From Lacrimispora sphenoides (lineage in GTDB: Bacteria; Bacillota; Clostridia; Lachnospirales; Lachnospiraceae): DNA of 64,000 bases. The notes under the pieces were generated by a model. That model worked only from the letters and a program-made list of their open reading frames with translations, was not told the origin of the DNA and made no database searches. The translations under genes and the position numbers were made by a program. Of the stretch, positions 1 to 12,060 are shown piece by piece (the stretch's first letter is position 1; each line of letters opens with the position of its first letter). The DNA lies in contig NZ_FOIP01000001.1 in the NCBI RefSeq assembly GCF_900105215.1, positions 1,054,001-1,118,000 on the forward strand, given 5' to 3'.

Positions 1-1176
1 TACATTACCGCTCTTACAGCCTGTTTCAATCGTAATCTCGCCATTTACGCCAGCCGCTTTTCCACCATTATCTAATATATTTAATAAAACATTTTTCATA
101 AGCTCCATATCTACTCTGATCGGAAAATTGATAGAAGATTTTTTCACGGCAATTTTCTTTTTATCAAAAACGGGTTTCATTGCTTCCAGGGCATCTTCCA
201 ATAAATTCTGAACGGTACTCACGGTATAATTAGGTGTTGCATTCTTTTCTATTAGTAACTGCATCATCTTGTTAGAAAGTGCTTCCAGTCTTTTTCCTTC
301 CGAAATAATATAGTCCACGGCATATAGGAAATCCTGCTCCTCCAGTTTGCTTCTCTTTATTAAATCTGCATATCCTATCATGGCAGTAAGAGGCGTTCTG
401 ATTTCATGCGCCAAACTGCCTGCCAGTTCTTCCTGCTTTTTAGCAGTTTCCTTCAGCAACTTTATTTTTTCTTCTAATTGTTCCGCCATACCATTAAAAT
501 CGGCTGCCAAAATACCAACTTCATCTTTCTCCTTATATTCCACTCTTTCCGTATAGTCTCCTGACCTGATCTTTTTCACCGCATAAATCAATTTATGAAT
601 TGGTTTCGTTAACTTTATAACATTGACAGCGTTTAACAATGCGCTTATGGCCCCCACAGCAATTATGGTTATTATAAATATTCTTTGCTGCTCCTCTTTC
701 TCTAAAAATATCTGTGTAAGATCTTTATGAACCTCAATTATAATAGGTCGTCTAAGCAACTCTGTCAGAACTGACATTTGTAAAAAATAACCCTTAGCAT
801 TTTTTTCTACTCGATATACAATCCTGTAAAGAGATAAATCACTACTCTTTTTATCTAAAAACCCTGTATCATCGTTCTGAAACAATACCTTTCCATTTTC
901 ATCGCTTATTCTATAAGATTCACCCTTCCAATTGTTTTTCAAAATATCAATTGCTTCCTCAATACTTTTTGTTGGTTCCTTATACAATGTACTGCTATCA
1001 TTCGCTAGCAGCGTTACCAGATCCCGATGTATGCTTTCGATATTTTCTTTTTCCCTCTCAACCTCCAGCAGATATGCTTTATGGAATGTCATTGACAGCA
1101 GTACAACGCCCTCTAATGTCAATGCAAATAGAACGACCAGAAATGTATTTGAAAAAATCTTCCAGGAAAGTTTCAT
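1..1176 (-). CDS. Two-component sensor histidine kinase (3' end outside window)
   Basis: Membrane sensor kinase that should phosphorylate the response regulator encoded immediately upstream. The ATG at 1176 directly abuts the regulator's stop codon. The N-terminus (MKLSWKIFSNTF) leads into a first membrane segment. An extracytoplasmic sensor region follows, then a second membrane segment (IFIITIIAVGAISALL), a HAMP linker, and the dimerisation box AHEIRTPLTA with phospho-acceptor His near residue 257. The N-box (NVLLNILDNGG) is visible at the end; the G-boxes lie beyond position 1, so about 392 residues are seen. The signal sensed is unknown. Confidence 0.93.
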   Translation of the reverse strand, partial: MKLSWKIFSNTFLVVLFALTLEGVVLLSMTFHKAYLLEVEREKENIESIHRDLVTLLANDSSTLYKEPTKSIEEAIDILKNNWKGESYRISDENGKVLFQNDDTGFLDKKSSDLSLYRIVYRVEKNAKGYFLQMSVLTELLRRPIIIEVHKDLTQIFLEKEEQQRIFIITIIAVGAISALLNAVNVIKLTKPIHKLIYAVKKIRSGDYTERVEYKEKDEVGILAADFNGMAEQLEEKIKLLKETAKKQEELAGSLAHEIRTPLTAMIGYADLIKRSKLEEQDFLYAVDYIISEGKRLEALSNKMMQLLIEKNATPNYTVSTVQNLLEDALEAMKPVFDKKKIAVKKSSINFPIRVDMELMKNVLLNILDNGGKAAGVNGEITIETGCKSGNV

Positions 1177-1830
1177 TTAATCCTCCAAACGGTATCCAAT
1201 TTTAAATACAGATACCAATTGATCATATAGATCTAATTTTTTACGCAGTCTTTGTATATGCATATCAACCGTTCTGCTATCTCCAGTATACTCCCCTTCC
1301 CATACTCTCTCATAAATCTGCTCTCTAAATAATGCCAAATTCTTATTTTTAATGAATAGCACCAGTAATTTAAACTCTTTCTCTGCTAATGTAATCTCCT
1401 GTTCGTCTTTTGTCACCTTATGAGATGATACATTCACAGAAATATTTCTGTAAGACAAAATTTCATCTGTTTTATAATACCGCCTGAGCACGTTTTCAAT
1501 CCTGGCCTGCAATTCCTCTATCTGAAAGGGCTTTGTCAAGTAATCATCAGCACCCAACTTGAAGCCCTTTACTTTGTCCTGCACACTTCCTTTTGCAGTC
1601 AAAAATATTACCGGAATCTCCATAGGACGGATAAATTCCATTAATTCAAATCCATTAGCCTTTGGCAGCATGATATCCAGAAGAATCAGGGAATACCTTT
1701 TTTCCAAAACCTTATTTGCTGCCGCTTCCCCGTCATAGACCTGTTCACATTCATATCCCATCGTTCTCAAGCTTAGCTTAATAAAATCAGATATAGGTTT
1801 TTCATCTTCGACAATTAAAATATTATGCAT
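1177..1830 (-). CDS. OmpR/PhoB-family response regulator
   Basis: DNA-binding response regulator of 217 residues, the normal length for the family. The receiver domain occupies residues 1-120, with the acidic pocket VEDE near residues 7-10, phospho-acceptor Asp52 in LLDIMLP, and the conserved Lys100 in LTKPF. The C-terminal winged helix (residues about 125-217) ends with RTVDMHIQRLRKKL, typical of PhoB-type DNA recognition. It is the first gene of a two-gene operon with the kinase downstream. Target genes cannot be told from the window. Confidence 0.96.
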   Translation of the reverse strand: MHNILIVEDEKPISDFIKLSLRTMGYECEQVYDGEAAANKVLEKRYSLILLDIMLPKANGFELMEFIRPMEIPVIFLTAKGSVQDKVKGFKLGADDYLTKPFQIEELQARIENVLRRYYKTDEILSYRNISVNVSSHKVTKDEQEITLAEKEFKLLVLFIKNKNLALFREQIYERVWEGEYTGDSRTVDMHIQRLRKKLDLYDQLVSVFKIGYRLED

Positions 1831-2168
1831 TTTATTTCCTTTCTATCCAGCTTCCCTTTTATCATTAAAAAGCCAGGTCCAGAATCTGATTCATGATATC
1901 TGTTAGTTTTTATCTTCTTATTATTTCATATTGTTCGCCTTACTATATAAATAAACATATAGATGTATCAATCTTGTAAAAACCGGCAAACAACATAGTC
2001 CAATATAATACGTTACTTTATTAATTACAACATAAAAAAAGACTCCACACTCTCATGTGAAGTCCTTTTTATCACGGAGCTCTCGTTCCGGCTGCAAATG
2101 CAGCCGAAAAAAACATCCCGGTTTTTCAAATTTTCTATGAGTTTCTTGCGCTGTCTGCAATTCCTCTA
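1831..2168. other. Intergenic region, 338 bp
   Basis: No gene is seen. The right part (2034-2122) is occupied by a terminator-like repeat described separately. The left part should hold the promoter of the two-component operon on the minus strand, but no convincing -35/-10 pair was picked out. Confidence 0.6.
2034..2122 (-). repeat. Dispersed terminator-like repeat, copy 1
   Basis: Downstream of the 6-phospho-beta-glucosidase on its strand. Two elements are seen: a hairpin with perfect arms GGCTGCA/TGCAGCC (about 2090-2106) and a second hairpin with arms GACTTCACA and TGTGGAGTC flanked by an A-run and a T-run (2034-2071). It aligns almost end to end with 25469-25560, and its hairpin half with 22195-22250. 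It probably ends transcription of the bgl operon. Confidence 0.75.
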
Positions 2169-5007
<2,839 letters not shown>

Positions 5008-5103
5008 TTTTCTTTCCTCTCTTATAAATTAATGAATTCGTATAGTTTTAGCTGATTGTGATTATACTGTTTATCAAGTTTCTTGTCATTAGTTCTAAGA
5101 CGC

Positions 5104-5140
5104 AAAAAAACAAGTGACATCAATTCTCACTTGTTTTTTT
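5104..5140. terminator. Bidirectional intrinsic terminator
   Basis: Perfect stem AAAAACAAGTGA/TCACTTGTTTTT around a nine-base loop, with A- and T-runs on the two sides. It sits between the RpiR regulator and the PTS gene, so it should end the regulator transcript and make PTS-bgl a separate unit. Confidence 0.85.
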
Positions 5141-5175
5141 TACGTAACAGTATGTTTTTTTAATTCACAACTTTC

Positions 5176-5925
5176 CTAATTTGAATTATGATCCATTTCT
5201 TCGGAAGTATACCGGTACAGCTTCTTCCCCAGTCGTTCCACAATGCTGATTGCAGGCATTTGAGTGGTAATATCATACACCTTTAGGCGCGTATAAGTCA
5301 CATAATAAGCAATGTTATAGTCCGATAACTTCGCTACAGTACAATTCTCCGTATTGGTCACACTGAAAATCTGGCAATTTTGTTCCTTAAAACGGATCAC
5401 ATGACCAATGGTATCATTCGACTCTCCAGAAACTGAGAATACAATGACCAGGGCATTTTCAAAAAATCTGCTCTCCGTGGGATAATGAGGTTCGTCAATA
5501 TAAAGACAAAACTTTCCCATACTGGAAAAATACCTTGCCCCATATTTTGCCACAATCCCGGACATGCCGCTGCCTACAAAAATAATACGGTTTGCACGAA
5601 CAATCACTTCCGTCAGCATATCCAGCTTTTTCTCAAATTCGTCCGAAGTTGTTTTCTTTAAAAAGTCAATGACTTCAGTCACATCGTCCGTAGCAGACAT
5701 TTCTTTGCCCTTATCAAAATGCTGCTTTAACTTTACCTTAAATTCGGCATAGCCGTTACAATCCATTTTCTTACAAAAGCGCAGTACCGTAGAAGTGGAA
5801 ACATGGGCTTCCTGAGCCAATTCCCGAATTCTCATGTACTTCACTTTATCATAATTTTTCGTCACATATTGATATACTTCCATTTCCAGATCATTCAGTG
5901 ACTTAACCTGCTCCACACGAAACAT
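5176..5925 (-). CDS. MurR/RpiR-family transcriptional regulator
   Basis: Sugar-phosphate-responsive regulator of 249 aa. The N-terminal HTH (residues 1-75) contains IRELAQEAHVSTSTVLRFCKK. The C-terminal SIS domain (about 100-240) contains IIFVGSGMSGIVAKYGARYFSS and SVSGESNDTI, which bind phosphosugars in this family. It lies upstream of, and on the same strand as, the PTS-bgl pair and is the obvious candidate to regulate it (inference from position). Confidence 0.93.
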   Translation of the reverse strand: MFRVEQVKSLNDLEMEVYQYVTKNYDKVKYMRIRELAQEAHVSTSTVLRFCKKMDCNGYAEFKVKLKQHFDKGKEMSATDDVTEVIDFLKKTTSDEFEKKLDMLTEVIVRANRIIFVGSGMSGIVAKYGARYFSSMGKFCLYIDEPHYPTESRFFENALVIVFSVSGESNDTIGHVIRFKEQNCQIFSVTNTENCTVAKLSDYNIAYYVTYTRLKVYDITTQMPAISIVERLGKKLYRYTSEEMDHNSN

Positions 5926-5985
5926 CCCTGTTCTCCCTTCTACGAAATACTCTTTCCTGGCCTATTTCATTTCTCTGTCTATGCT

Positions 5986-6918
5986 CTAAAACTTCTTTTC
6001 CCATTTCCAGACTTCGTTTTCAGCTTCTGTCAAAAATCCCAGATCCCAATAGAATTGTTGATCACCGCCAACCATACCTTTGCATAATGGGTATTTTTTC
6101 ATAACTCTATTAGCCAATTCATAAATCAAAGCCCTGGCAATACCTTTACGCCTGCACCACCATGCCACACCCAAAGGCTCAAGTTCACAAAATTGCATCG
6201 CCTCATGATACCATATGATAGCAAGTCCCACGGGTTTTCCTTCCGGATCAAGAACAACCAAATCCAATTCAGGATCATACCCTTTCATCCTTTTTAAATC
6301 TTCAAACCCAGATTTTATATTATTTGCAGTAGGTAACGTATAATTGAACGAAAACATATGAGCATTGGCCGAATAAAACGGCGGAACCGCGTTTCCGTCT
6401 GCAAATGAATAACCATCACTGAGTTCCATATGAAATAAAGTTCCGTCAAAAGGCAGGATGTTTATCTTACTAACAGAATCTGCTTTTACAAAACCTCTTT
6501 CTTTTGCCGTTTCTCTTACAAGATTTAAATAGGGTGGAATGGTAAGTTCAAGGTACCTTGTTTTGTCCTCGTAGGGTGCATTTCCCTTAAAACAAGACAT
6601 ATGGGTTTCTGCATGATGAAACATTTTTGTTAAAAGTTCCTTGTCTTCCGTGCGGCCTTGGCTGTCATAAATAAAGAAAGCATCTCCCTGCCACGCCCCA
6701 ATACTTATCGCCGCAGCGGCAAGTTTCTGCTCTTCAAACCACAACCCTGTTGTTTGCTCCCAATTGGCTGTGTTATTAGCCAATGCTGAATGAATGCCCC
6801 TATCAAATTGCAAATAATTAAACTGATAAGCTGGAAATCCAATTGAATAGCTATTAAGTATTAGTTCTTCTATCTGAGCAAAATATTCATCCGTATAATA
6901 TATAAATTTATATGCCAA
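5986..6918 (-). CDS. GNAT-family acetyltransferase
   Basis: About 310 residues. The C-terminal GNAT core is visible as LEPLGVAWWCRRKGIARALIYEL, the acetyl-CoA binding motif A. The N-terminal half looks like a degenerate second GNAT-like domain. The frame opens with GTG at 6927, but AGAAAGG directly abuts that codon. The TTG at 6918, eight bases downstream of AAAGG, is the better start. Substrate unknown. Confidence 0.82.
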   Translation of the reverse strand: MAYKFIYYTDEYFAQIEELILNSYSIGFPAYQFNYLQFDRGIHSALANNTANWEQTTGLWFEEQKLAAAAISIGAWQGDAFFIYDSQGRTEDKELLTKMFHHAETHMSCFKGNAPYEDKTRYLELTIPPYLNLVRETAKERGFVKADSVSKINILPFDGTLFHMELSDGYSFADGNAVPPFYSANAHMFSFNYTLPTANNIKSGFEDLKRMKGYDPELDLVVLDPEGKPVGLAIIWYHEAMQFCELEPLGVAWWCRRKGIARALIYELANRVMKKYPLCKGMVGGDQQFYWDLGFLTEAENEVWKWEKKF

Positions 6919-7028
6919 CTGAATCACCTTTCTTTATATATGAATAAATCTTCATCTCATTGTTATAATTATTGCCGGTAAATAAGCCGGTTGGGTAGTT
7001 GCATGAATCTCTCGGTTTGCTCTTATCT

Positions 7029-7412
7029 TTACGAAATAAGCCACTCTTTCGCCTTTTCCAAATCATCGATACAGGTCATCATAAATGAAATATCTGCTTT
7101 TTTCTTTTTAATATAATTTTTCATTTTTAAATCCAAACCGACAAATACTACTTTACGCAGCGGCTTCTTTAGCATAACAAACCTATCAACGATCCATTCT
7201 AAAATATCTTTGTCAACTTCCGAATCATCAAGAACAACTACAAGAAAGGAGCTCGTTGACGGTCTGCTGATTTCTATCAGATCCCGTTTAAATTTCTGCT
7301 TTAACAGTTCTTTTTCACCATAAAGGGAATCCAAATGTTCGCACCATACTTCTCCGCCATTATAAAATAAGGAAAAAGACTTTTTATTCAAACCAAGCTC
7401 ATACTTCTCCAT
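7029..7412 (-). CDS. Small hypothetical protein, STAS/SpoIIAA-like fold suspected
   Basis: A 127-residue soluble protein with no signal peptide or membrane segment. Alternating strands and helices (LVVVLDDSEV, LRKVVFVGLDL) resemble STAS-like small proteins, but I cannot name a family. It is preceded by GGGGG about eight bases from the ATG and lies 24 bp after the YjbR-GNAT gene, so the two are likely co-transcribed. Confidence 0.7.
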   Translation of the reverse strand: MEKYELGLNKKSFSLFYNGGEVWCEHLDSLYGEKELLKQKFKRDLIEISRPSTSSFLVVVLDDSEVDKDILEWIVDRFVMLKKPLRKVVFVGLDLKMKNYIKKKKADISFMMTCIDDLEKAKEWLIS

Positions 7413-7436
7413 AGAATAAATCCCCCAAATTCCCCA

Positions 7437-8276
7437 TTAGATTTTTCGTTCCATACAAATTGAATCAGGCATATCCGCGTACTGCCCATAGTTCGGCATA
7501 ATTTTGTATCCTGCCTTTTTGTACATAGAACAAGCTGCTTCTAACGGTTTACCAGTCTCTAAAATGCACCATCGATATCCTTTGATCTTTGCCTTTGCCT
7601 CTAATCTTCGAACCACTTCTGCACCCAATCCCATATTTCGATACGATGGTTCCACATAAATTCGTTTTAACTCTGCATGATCTTCATCATACATTTTAAA
7701 GGAACCGCACCCAATCGGTTTCCCTTCCCGATATGCCACAATCACGTCATGGATACAATCTCTTTGATTGTATTGTTCATACTGACTTCTTTGAAATTTA
7801 CCCCCAACGATTTCATCAAGGGCACTGTCCAATCGATTGCAAAGCATTGCAAAATCCTGATCTTCCCCATCCGTATCCTTAAACTCCAATTCAGAAAGAG
7901 TTAACAACTCCGTTTTTGCCTTTTTGCTGAACTTATTTATTACAGCATCATATGCTTCATCAATCATCTGAAACAACATGTCCAGATCGAAGAAATCATC
8001 CAGGTTAATGGTATTCCAATAGGGCTGCTGAACCGGCGGGCAGTGATATCCGCGTACTACAATCCCCGGATAAAGCTGCCGGTAAAGACTTGCTTTATCC
8101 GGCACACATTTTAACGTTATCTTGTAAAACTTTTCCTCAGGATTAAATTGTGCAAAGATCTTTCCCATAACCTTATAGCAGATTGGGTATTCACCAAATG
8201 GCCTTGCCTCATATGCACCTGGGTGCCTTAAACAGTATTCTTCTATCGCCTGAATTACTTTTGTATTGTTCTCCAT
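7437..8276 (-). CDS. YjbR/MmcQ-like domain fused to GNAT acetyltransferase
   Basis: 279-residue two-domain protein. Residues 1-120 match the MmcQ/YjbR double-wing family (PFGEYPICYKVMGKIFAQF, then FYKITLKCVPDKA). Residues 130-279 are a GNAT domain with LKRIYVEPSYRNMGLGAEVV and CSMYKKAGYK, the acetyl-CoA site. AGGAGA precedes the ATG. YjbR domains are usually stand-alone proteins; the fused one may provide nucleic-acid or ligand binding for the acetyltransferase (inference). Confidence 0.88.
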   Translation of the reverse strand: MENNTKVIQAIEEYCLRHPGAYEARPFGEYPICYKVMGKIFAQFNPEEKFYKITLKCVPDKASLYRQLYPGIVVRGYHCPPVQQPYWNTINLDDFFDLDMLFQMIDEAYDAVINKFSKKAKTELLTLSELEFKDTDGEDQDFAMLCNRLDSALDEIVGGKFQRSQYEQYNQRDCIHDVIVAYREGKPIGCGSFKMYDEDHAELKRIYVEPSYRNMGLGAEVVRRLEAKAKIKGYRWCILETGKPLEAACSMYKKAGYKIMPNYGQYADMPDSICMERKI

Positions 8277-8412
8277 ATTTTGTCTCCTGAAATGAAGCAG
8301 AACCCATATCCAGTGTCAGAACCTCTAAATTCTTCTCTATAGCTTCTGAATTATCATATATTGAGCTTTTTATTATTACTATAACATAAAGAAAACCAAT
8401 GGAATACCCAAA

Positions 8413-8453
8413 GAATCCACAAAATCATTATCATATCATAATTTTGTGGATTC
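8413..8453 (-). terminator. Inverted repeat, probable terminator of the nucleoside operon
   Basis: Perfect 13-bp arms (GAATCCACAAAAT and its complement at 8441-8453) around a 15-base AT-rich loop, just downstream of deoD. The T-run after the stem on the minus strand is short (CTTTGGG), so it could be a weak terminator or an mRNA-stabilising stem. Confidence 0.6.
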
Positions 8454-8475
8454 TTCTTAAATATTTCTTATTTCA

Positions 8476-9207
8476 TTAAATAATCGAAAGTGCCAGTTCC
8501 ATCATCCTGGTAAAAGAATTCTGCCTGCCTTCAGCAGAGATTTCTTCCTCTTCAAATGGCGAATCTGAAATCGTTAAAATACATAATGCATTTGCTTTTC
8601 CATAGGCCGCATTCGCATAAAGAGCAGTAGACTCCATCTCACACGCCAGAACTCCCATATCTGCCCACGATACACCTGTTTTCGGTAAATCCGGTTTATA
8701 AAATGCATCTGTGCACAGAATATTGCCGACATGATATGGCAGATCCATCTCTTCCGCGCACTGTACTGCCTGACGCAGCAATTTGTAACTCGCTGTACAG
8801 GAATAATCTCCCGGCAACTGGTATGTTGCCAGATAGTTCGTCTCCGTACAACTGCCGATGGCAATGATTACATCCCGCAGTTTTACTTGTGGCTGCATCG
8901 ATCCAGCAGTTCCGATGCGGATTAAATTCTTCACGCCGTAATAATGAATCAACTCATAAGAATAGATCCCTATTGACGGGCAGCCCATTCCAGTTCCCAT
9001 TACCGATATCCGTTTTCCCTTAAAGTAACCGGTATATCCCAGCATTCCTCTTGTCTTATTAAACTGTGTTACATTTTCCAGAAAGTTGTCAGCAATAAAC
9101 TTCGCCCGCAGCGGATCGCCCGGAAGCAGAATTGATTCTGCGATATCACCCGGTTTTGCATCAATATGAGGGGTTGGCGTGTGTTTCATAGCAATATTTT
9201 CATTCAT
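8476..9207 (-). CDS. deoD: Purine-nucleoside phosphorylase, DeoD type
   Basis: Cytoplasmic NP-I enzyme splitting purine nucleosides with phosphate into base and ribose-1-phosphate. 243 aa, the usual DeoD length. Visible signatures are TPHIDAKPGDIAE near the N-terminus, GDPLRAK for phosphate, GTGMGCPSIGIYSYEL, the base-site EMES at 190-193, and catalytic Asp215 in TISDSP. It is the last gene of the nine-gene nucleoside operon, four bases after the PfkB kinase. Confidence 0.97.
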   Translation of the reverse strand: MNENIAMKHTPTPHIDAKPGDIAESILLPGDPLRAKFIADNFLENVTQFNKTRGMLGYTGYFKGKRISVMGTGMGCPSIGIYSYELIHYYGVKNLIRIGTAGSMQPQVKLRDVIIAIGSCTETNYLATYQLPGDYSCTASYKLLRQAVQCAEEMDLPYHVGNILCTDAFYKPDLPKTGVSWADMGVLACEMESTALYANAAYGKANALCILTISDSPFEEEEISAEGRQNSFTRMMELALSII

Positions 9208-9211
9208 CCTT

Positions 9212-10123
9212 TTATCTCCCTTCCCTTTTGTTTTTTACCATTTCTTCCACTTCTTTTCGTTCCGGAATTGATGATGCCGCTCCTGGCCTTGTTACTGCAA
9301 TGGCCGAGGCAACCGACGCCCGATGCAAAACATCCTCAATCTTTTCATCTCTCATGATTCCCGAGATAAAATATCCTGTATATGTATCTCCTGCCGCCGT
9401 TGTATCAACCGCTTCCGCTCTTACCGCCTCCTGGCGGTAAATCTGCTGCCCATCCCAGTAAAGAGACCCTTTTTCCCCAAGTGTCATGACTATTTTGGCA
9501 TCAGGAAATTTCGCCGCCAGCTTTACCAGCACTTCTTCATCACTTTCGCCCGATGTTTCAGCCAAAGACGCTGCTTCCACCTCGTTTACCAGAAAGTAAT
9601 TTACCAGGTTTAACGGTAATTCTAAAACCTTATGATCCATTGGAGAAGGATTCAGTACTATCGTCATACCTATTTCATGTGCCCTGCTGATGATATATCC
9701 CAGTTCACTGATCTCATTTTGCAGAACAACAAAATCCCCAACGCAAAAACCAGACAGAACCTGTTCAACATGTTCTTTACTAATCCTTTGGTTCGCTCCG
9801 CCAAAAAGAATGATGCAGTTATCCCCATCACTGTCATTCTGAATGATCGCATGGCCGGTCTGCACTTCACCCAGGACTGTAATACAGCCTGTATTCACTC
9901 CCGCCCGTTTAAGGACCTCCAGCAAAAATTCGCCCTCATTCCCGATAGCTCCGGCATGATATACTTCTTCCCCCGCTCTGGCCAGGGCAATAGACTGATT
10001 TAACCCCTTCCCGCCGCTGAACACATTTAAATATTCTGAAGATATGGTCTCTCCTTTGCGCACAAAGTGTTCTACTTTATATACATAATCAATGTTCATA
10101 GAGCCAAAATTTAATAGCTTCAT
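9212..10123 (-). CDS. PfkB-family carbohydrate kinase (ribokinase-like)
   Basis: 303-residue kinase expected to phosphorylate ribose or a nucleoside. The N-terminal substrate motif FSGGKGLNQSIALARAG starts near residue 36. The C-terminal signature DTTAAGDTYTG at 240-250 places the catalytic base at Asp246. It lies between a nucleoside hydrolase and DeoD, which fits trapping of the ribose released by the hydrolases. A second ribokinase domain exists in the divergent LacI fusion, so the two may differ in substrate. Confidence 0.93.
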   Translation of the reverse strand: MKLLNFGSMNIDYVYKVEHFVRKGETISSEYLNVFSGGKGLNQSIALARAGEEVYHAGAIGNEGEFLLEVLKRAGVNTGCITVLGEVQTGHAIIQNDSDGDNCIILFGGANQRISKEHVEQVLSGFCVGDFVVLQNEISELGYIISRAHEIGMTIVLNPSPMDHKVLELPLNLVNYFLVNEVEAASLAETSGESDEEVLVKLAAKFPDAKIVMTLGEKGSLYWDGQQIYRQEAVRAEAVDTTAAGDTYTGYFISGIMRDEKIEDVLHRASVASAIAVTRPGAASSIPERKEVEEMVKNKREGR

Positions 10124-10124
10124 A

Positions 10125-11093
10125 TTATACCTCGTAGCTTTTTATGGTTTGGATTAGCAATTCTTTAAAACGAGTCTTATTAAACTCCATTGCAGCAAGC
10201 ACATTCTTTTCACTGCTATCTACCGGATAGCAGACTTCTCTTCCGATATCCTCCTTTGGCGCCATACCTATATAATCACGGTAATCGCAGACAGTCATTC
10301 CTCTTGTAAACTCTCCCTTTGTCTCCACATCTACATGCATTGGCAGTGCACAGGTAATAATTGCCGGATCAATCAACCAGGCTATCGCACAAGCATCACA
10401 CAGCTGCGATTGCCTCCCCTGATTGACCGAATATTCCAGTAAATCTGCTGCCGCTGCCGCTACCAGTCCCGGCAGCGCCTTAAGCTGTTCCACCTCAGCT
10501 ATTGTCATGGAATTCTGGCGGCACAGGTTAAGCCCAACCATCCGGATTGGAATTCCGGATTCATAAACAATTTTTGCTGCTTCCGGGTCCACAGCTATAT
10601 TAAATTCTGCACAGGCATTATAATTTCCAGTTGTAACCGAGCCCCCCATGGAGATGATTTCCGGAATCTTATGTTTTAACTCCGGCTCCTTTAATAGTGC
10701 CTGTGCTACATTAGTCAATGGTCCTAACGTCACCAGCGTCATGTCTGTCTGACAGCGAAAAGCATCAATCAGCGCATCCACCGCATGTTCCCTTTGCTGC
10801 TCTCCCTTCAGGCTCGGAACCATGATATTCCCTAATCCACTGCTGCCATGAACATATTCTGCCCGTTCAGGTTTTGCAAACATCGGCATATCATAGCCGG
10901 CATAAACTGGAATGTCTCCATACCCCGCCAGCTCCGTCACATATCTGGCATTGCGAAACGTATGATCAAGTCCGGTATTTCCCCCAACCGCCGAAATCCC
11001 GACAACAGAAAGATGCTTCATTGCCAGAAGCAGCGCAAAACTGTCATCTATTCCTGGATCACAGTCAATCCATACTTTCTTACTCGTTTCCAT
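10125..11093 (-). CDS. Nucleoside hydrolase (IUNH family)
   Basis: Hydrolyses the N-glycosidic bond of ribonucleosides to base plus ribose. 322 aa. The calcium-binding Asp cluster DCDPGIDDSFALL is at residues 10-22, with GPLTNVAQAL in the middle and EFNIAVDPEAA for ribose binding. One base separates its stop from the PfkB start, and three bases separate it from the upstream permease. It is the second nucleoside hydrolase of the operon. Confidence 0.95.
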   Translation of the reverse strand: METSKKVWIDCDPGIDDSFALLLAMKHLSVVGISAVGGNTGLDHTFRNARYVTELAGYGDIPVYAGYDMPMFAKPERAEYVHGSSGLGNIMVPSLKGEQQREHAVDALIDAFRCQTDMTLVTLGPLTNVAQALLKEPELKHKIPEIISMGGSVTTGNYNACAEFNIAVDPEAAKIVYESGIPIRMVGLNLCRQNSMTIAEVEQLKALPGLVAAAAADLLEYSVNQGRQSQLCDACAIAWLIDPAIITCALPMHVDVETKGEFTRGMTVCDYRDYIGMAPKEDIGREVCYPVDSSEKNVLAAMEFNKTRFKELLIQTIKSYEV

Positions 11094-11096
11094 CGT

Positions 11097-12041
11097 TTAT
11101 GCACCTTCTCTCTTCAATCCTTTTTCGATCCGCTTCCTCTGATTGATTCGTATCATATTAATCAATACAAGGGCAAATATAGTTGCCGCATAGGGAATCA
11201 TTTCAATAAACTCCGTTGGAAAATTAGTTCCCTGACTTTTCAGCGTAGTAGCCAGGGCATCCGAAAAGCCAAAGAAAACTGCTGCTACCGCGGTTCCAAT
11301 CGGATTACTACCGGCAATATTCATGGCTGACAAACCGATATATCCTCTGCCGTTTGTCATATTCTTCATAAAGAAGCTAACCCATCCCATCGACATGAAT
11401 GCTCCCGCAAAACCGCAAAGCACTCCTGAAGCCAGAAATGATATATAACCAATCTTTTTTACATTAATTCCCACCGATGCCGCTGCCTGCGGGTTTTCCC
11501 CAACTGCCCGCATCCTGAGTCCCAGCCGGGTCCGATACAGGAAAAACCATACCAAGTAGATGCTCAAGAATGCCAGATAAGTAAGCAGGTTATGCCCCGA
11601 CAGTACCTGCCCTAAAAACGGAATCTTATCAATTAGCGGTATTGCCACCGAGGGAATCGTATAGGCCTTAATCGCTGCCGATGTAGCCGCCTTTTCTCCG
11701 GTCAGCAAATACATGACAAATACTGTGCCGCCGCTGGCAACCAGGTTAAACGCTATACAGGTCAGATAAAGATCTGTTTTACCGGACAGATTGGACACTG
11801 CCAGTACCCCGCCGGAAAGTACACCAAAGATAACCGCTCCAAGTAAGCCGATCCAAACATTCCCGGAAAGACCGGCAAAAATTACACCTGCCAGTGCTGC
11901 CGAAAGCATCATTCCTTCCAATGCCATGTTAAGCATTCCGGCTTTCCGGTTAATGACCGCTGCCAATGCTACAAAAATCAGCGGCGTTGACAAACGCAGT
12001 ACTGAAAACCCAAAATTTGCAAACCATTCTATTGTAAACAT
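11097..12041 (-). CDS. ABC transporter permease, nucleoside (NupQ/YufQ type)
   Basis: BPD_transp_2-family integral membrane protein, partner of the permease encoded just upstream. Typical segments are INRKAGMLNMALEGMMLSAALAG and RAVGENPQAAASVGIN, the latter a conserved cytoplasmic loop. The ATG at 12041 (MFTIEWFANFG) fits the family N-terminus. The frame opens at 12095, which would overlap the previous gene by 35 bases, so the start is not certain. Confidence 0.92.
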   Translation of the reverse strand: MFTIEWFANFGFSVLRLSTPLIFVALAAVINRKAGMLNMALEGMMLSAALAGVIFAGLSGNVWIGLLGAVIFGVLSGGVLAVSNLSGKTDLYLTCIAFNLVASGGTVFVMYLLTGEKAATSAAIKAYTIPSVAIPLIDKIPFLGQVLSGHNLLTYLAFLSIYLVWFFLYRTRLGLRMRAVGENPQAAASVGINVKKIGYISFLASGVLCGFAGAFMSMGWVSFFMKNMTNGRGYIGLSAMNIAGSNPIGTAVAAVFFGFSDALATTLKSQGTNFPTEFIEMIPYAATIFALVLINMIRINQRKRIEKGLKREGA

Positions 12042-12060
12042 ATGCGTTTCTGCATGGATC

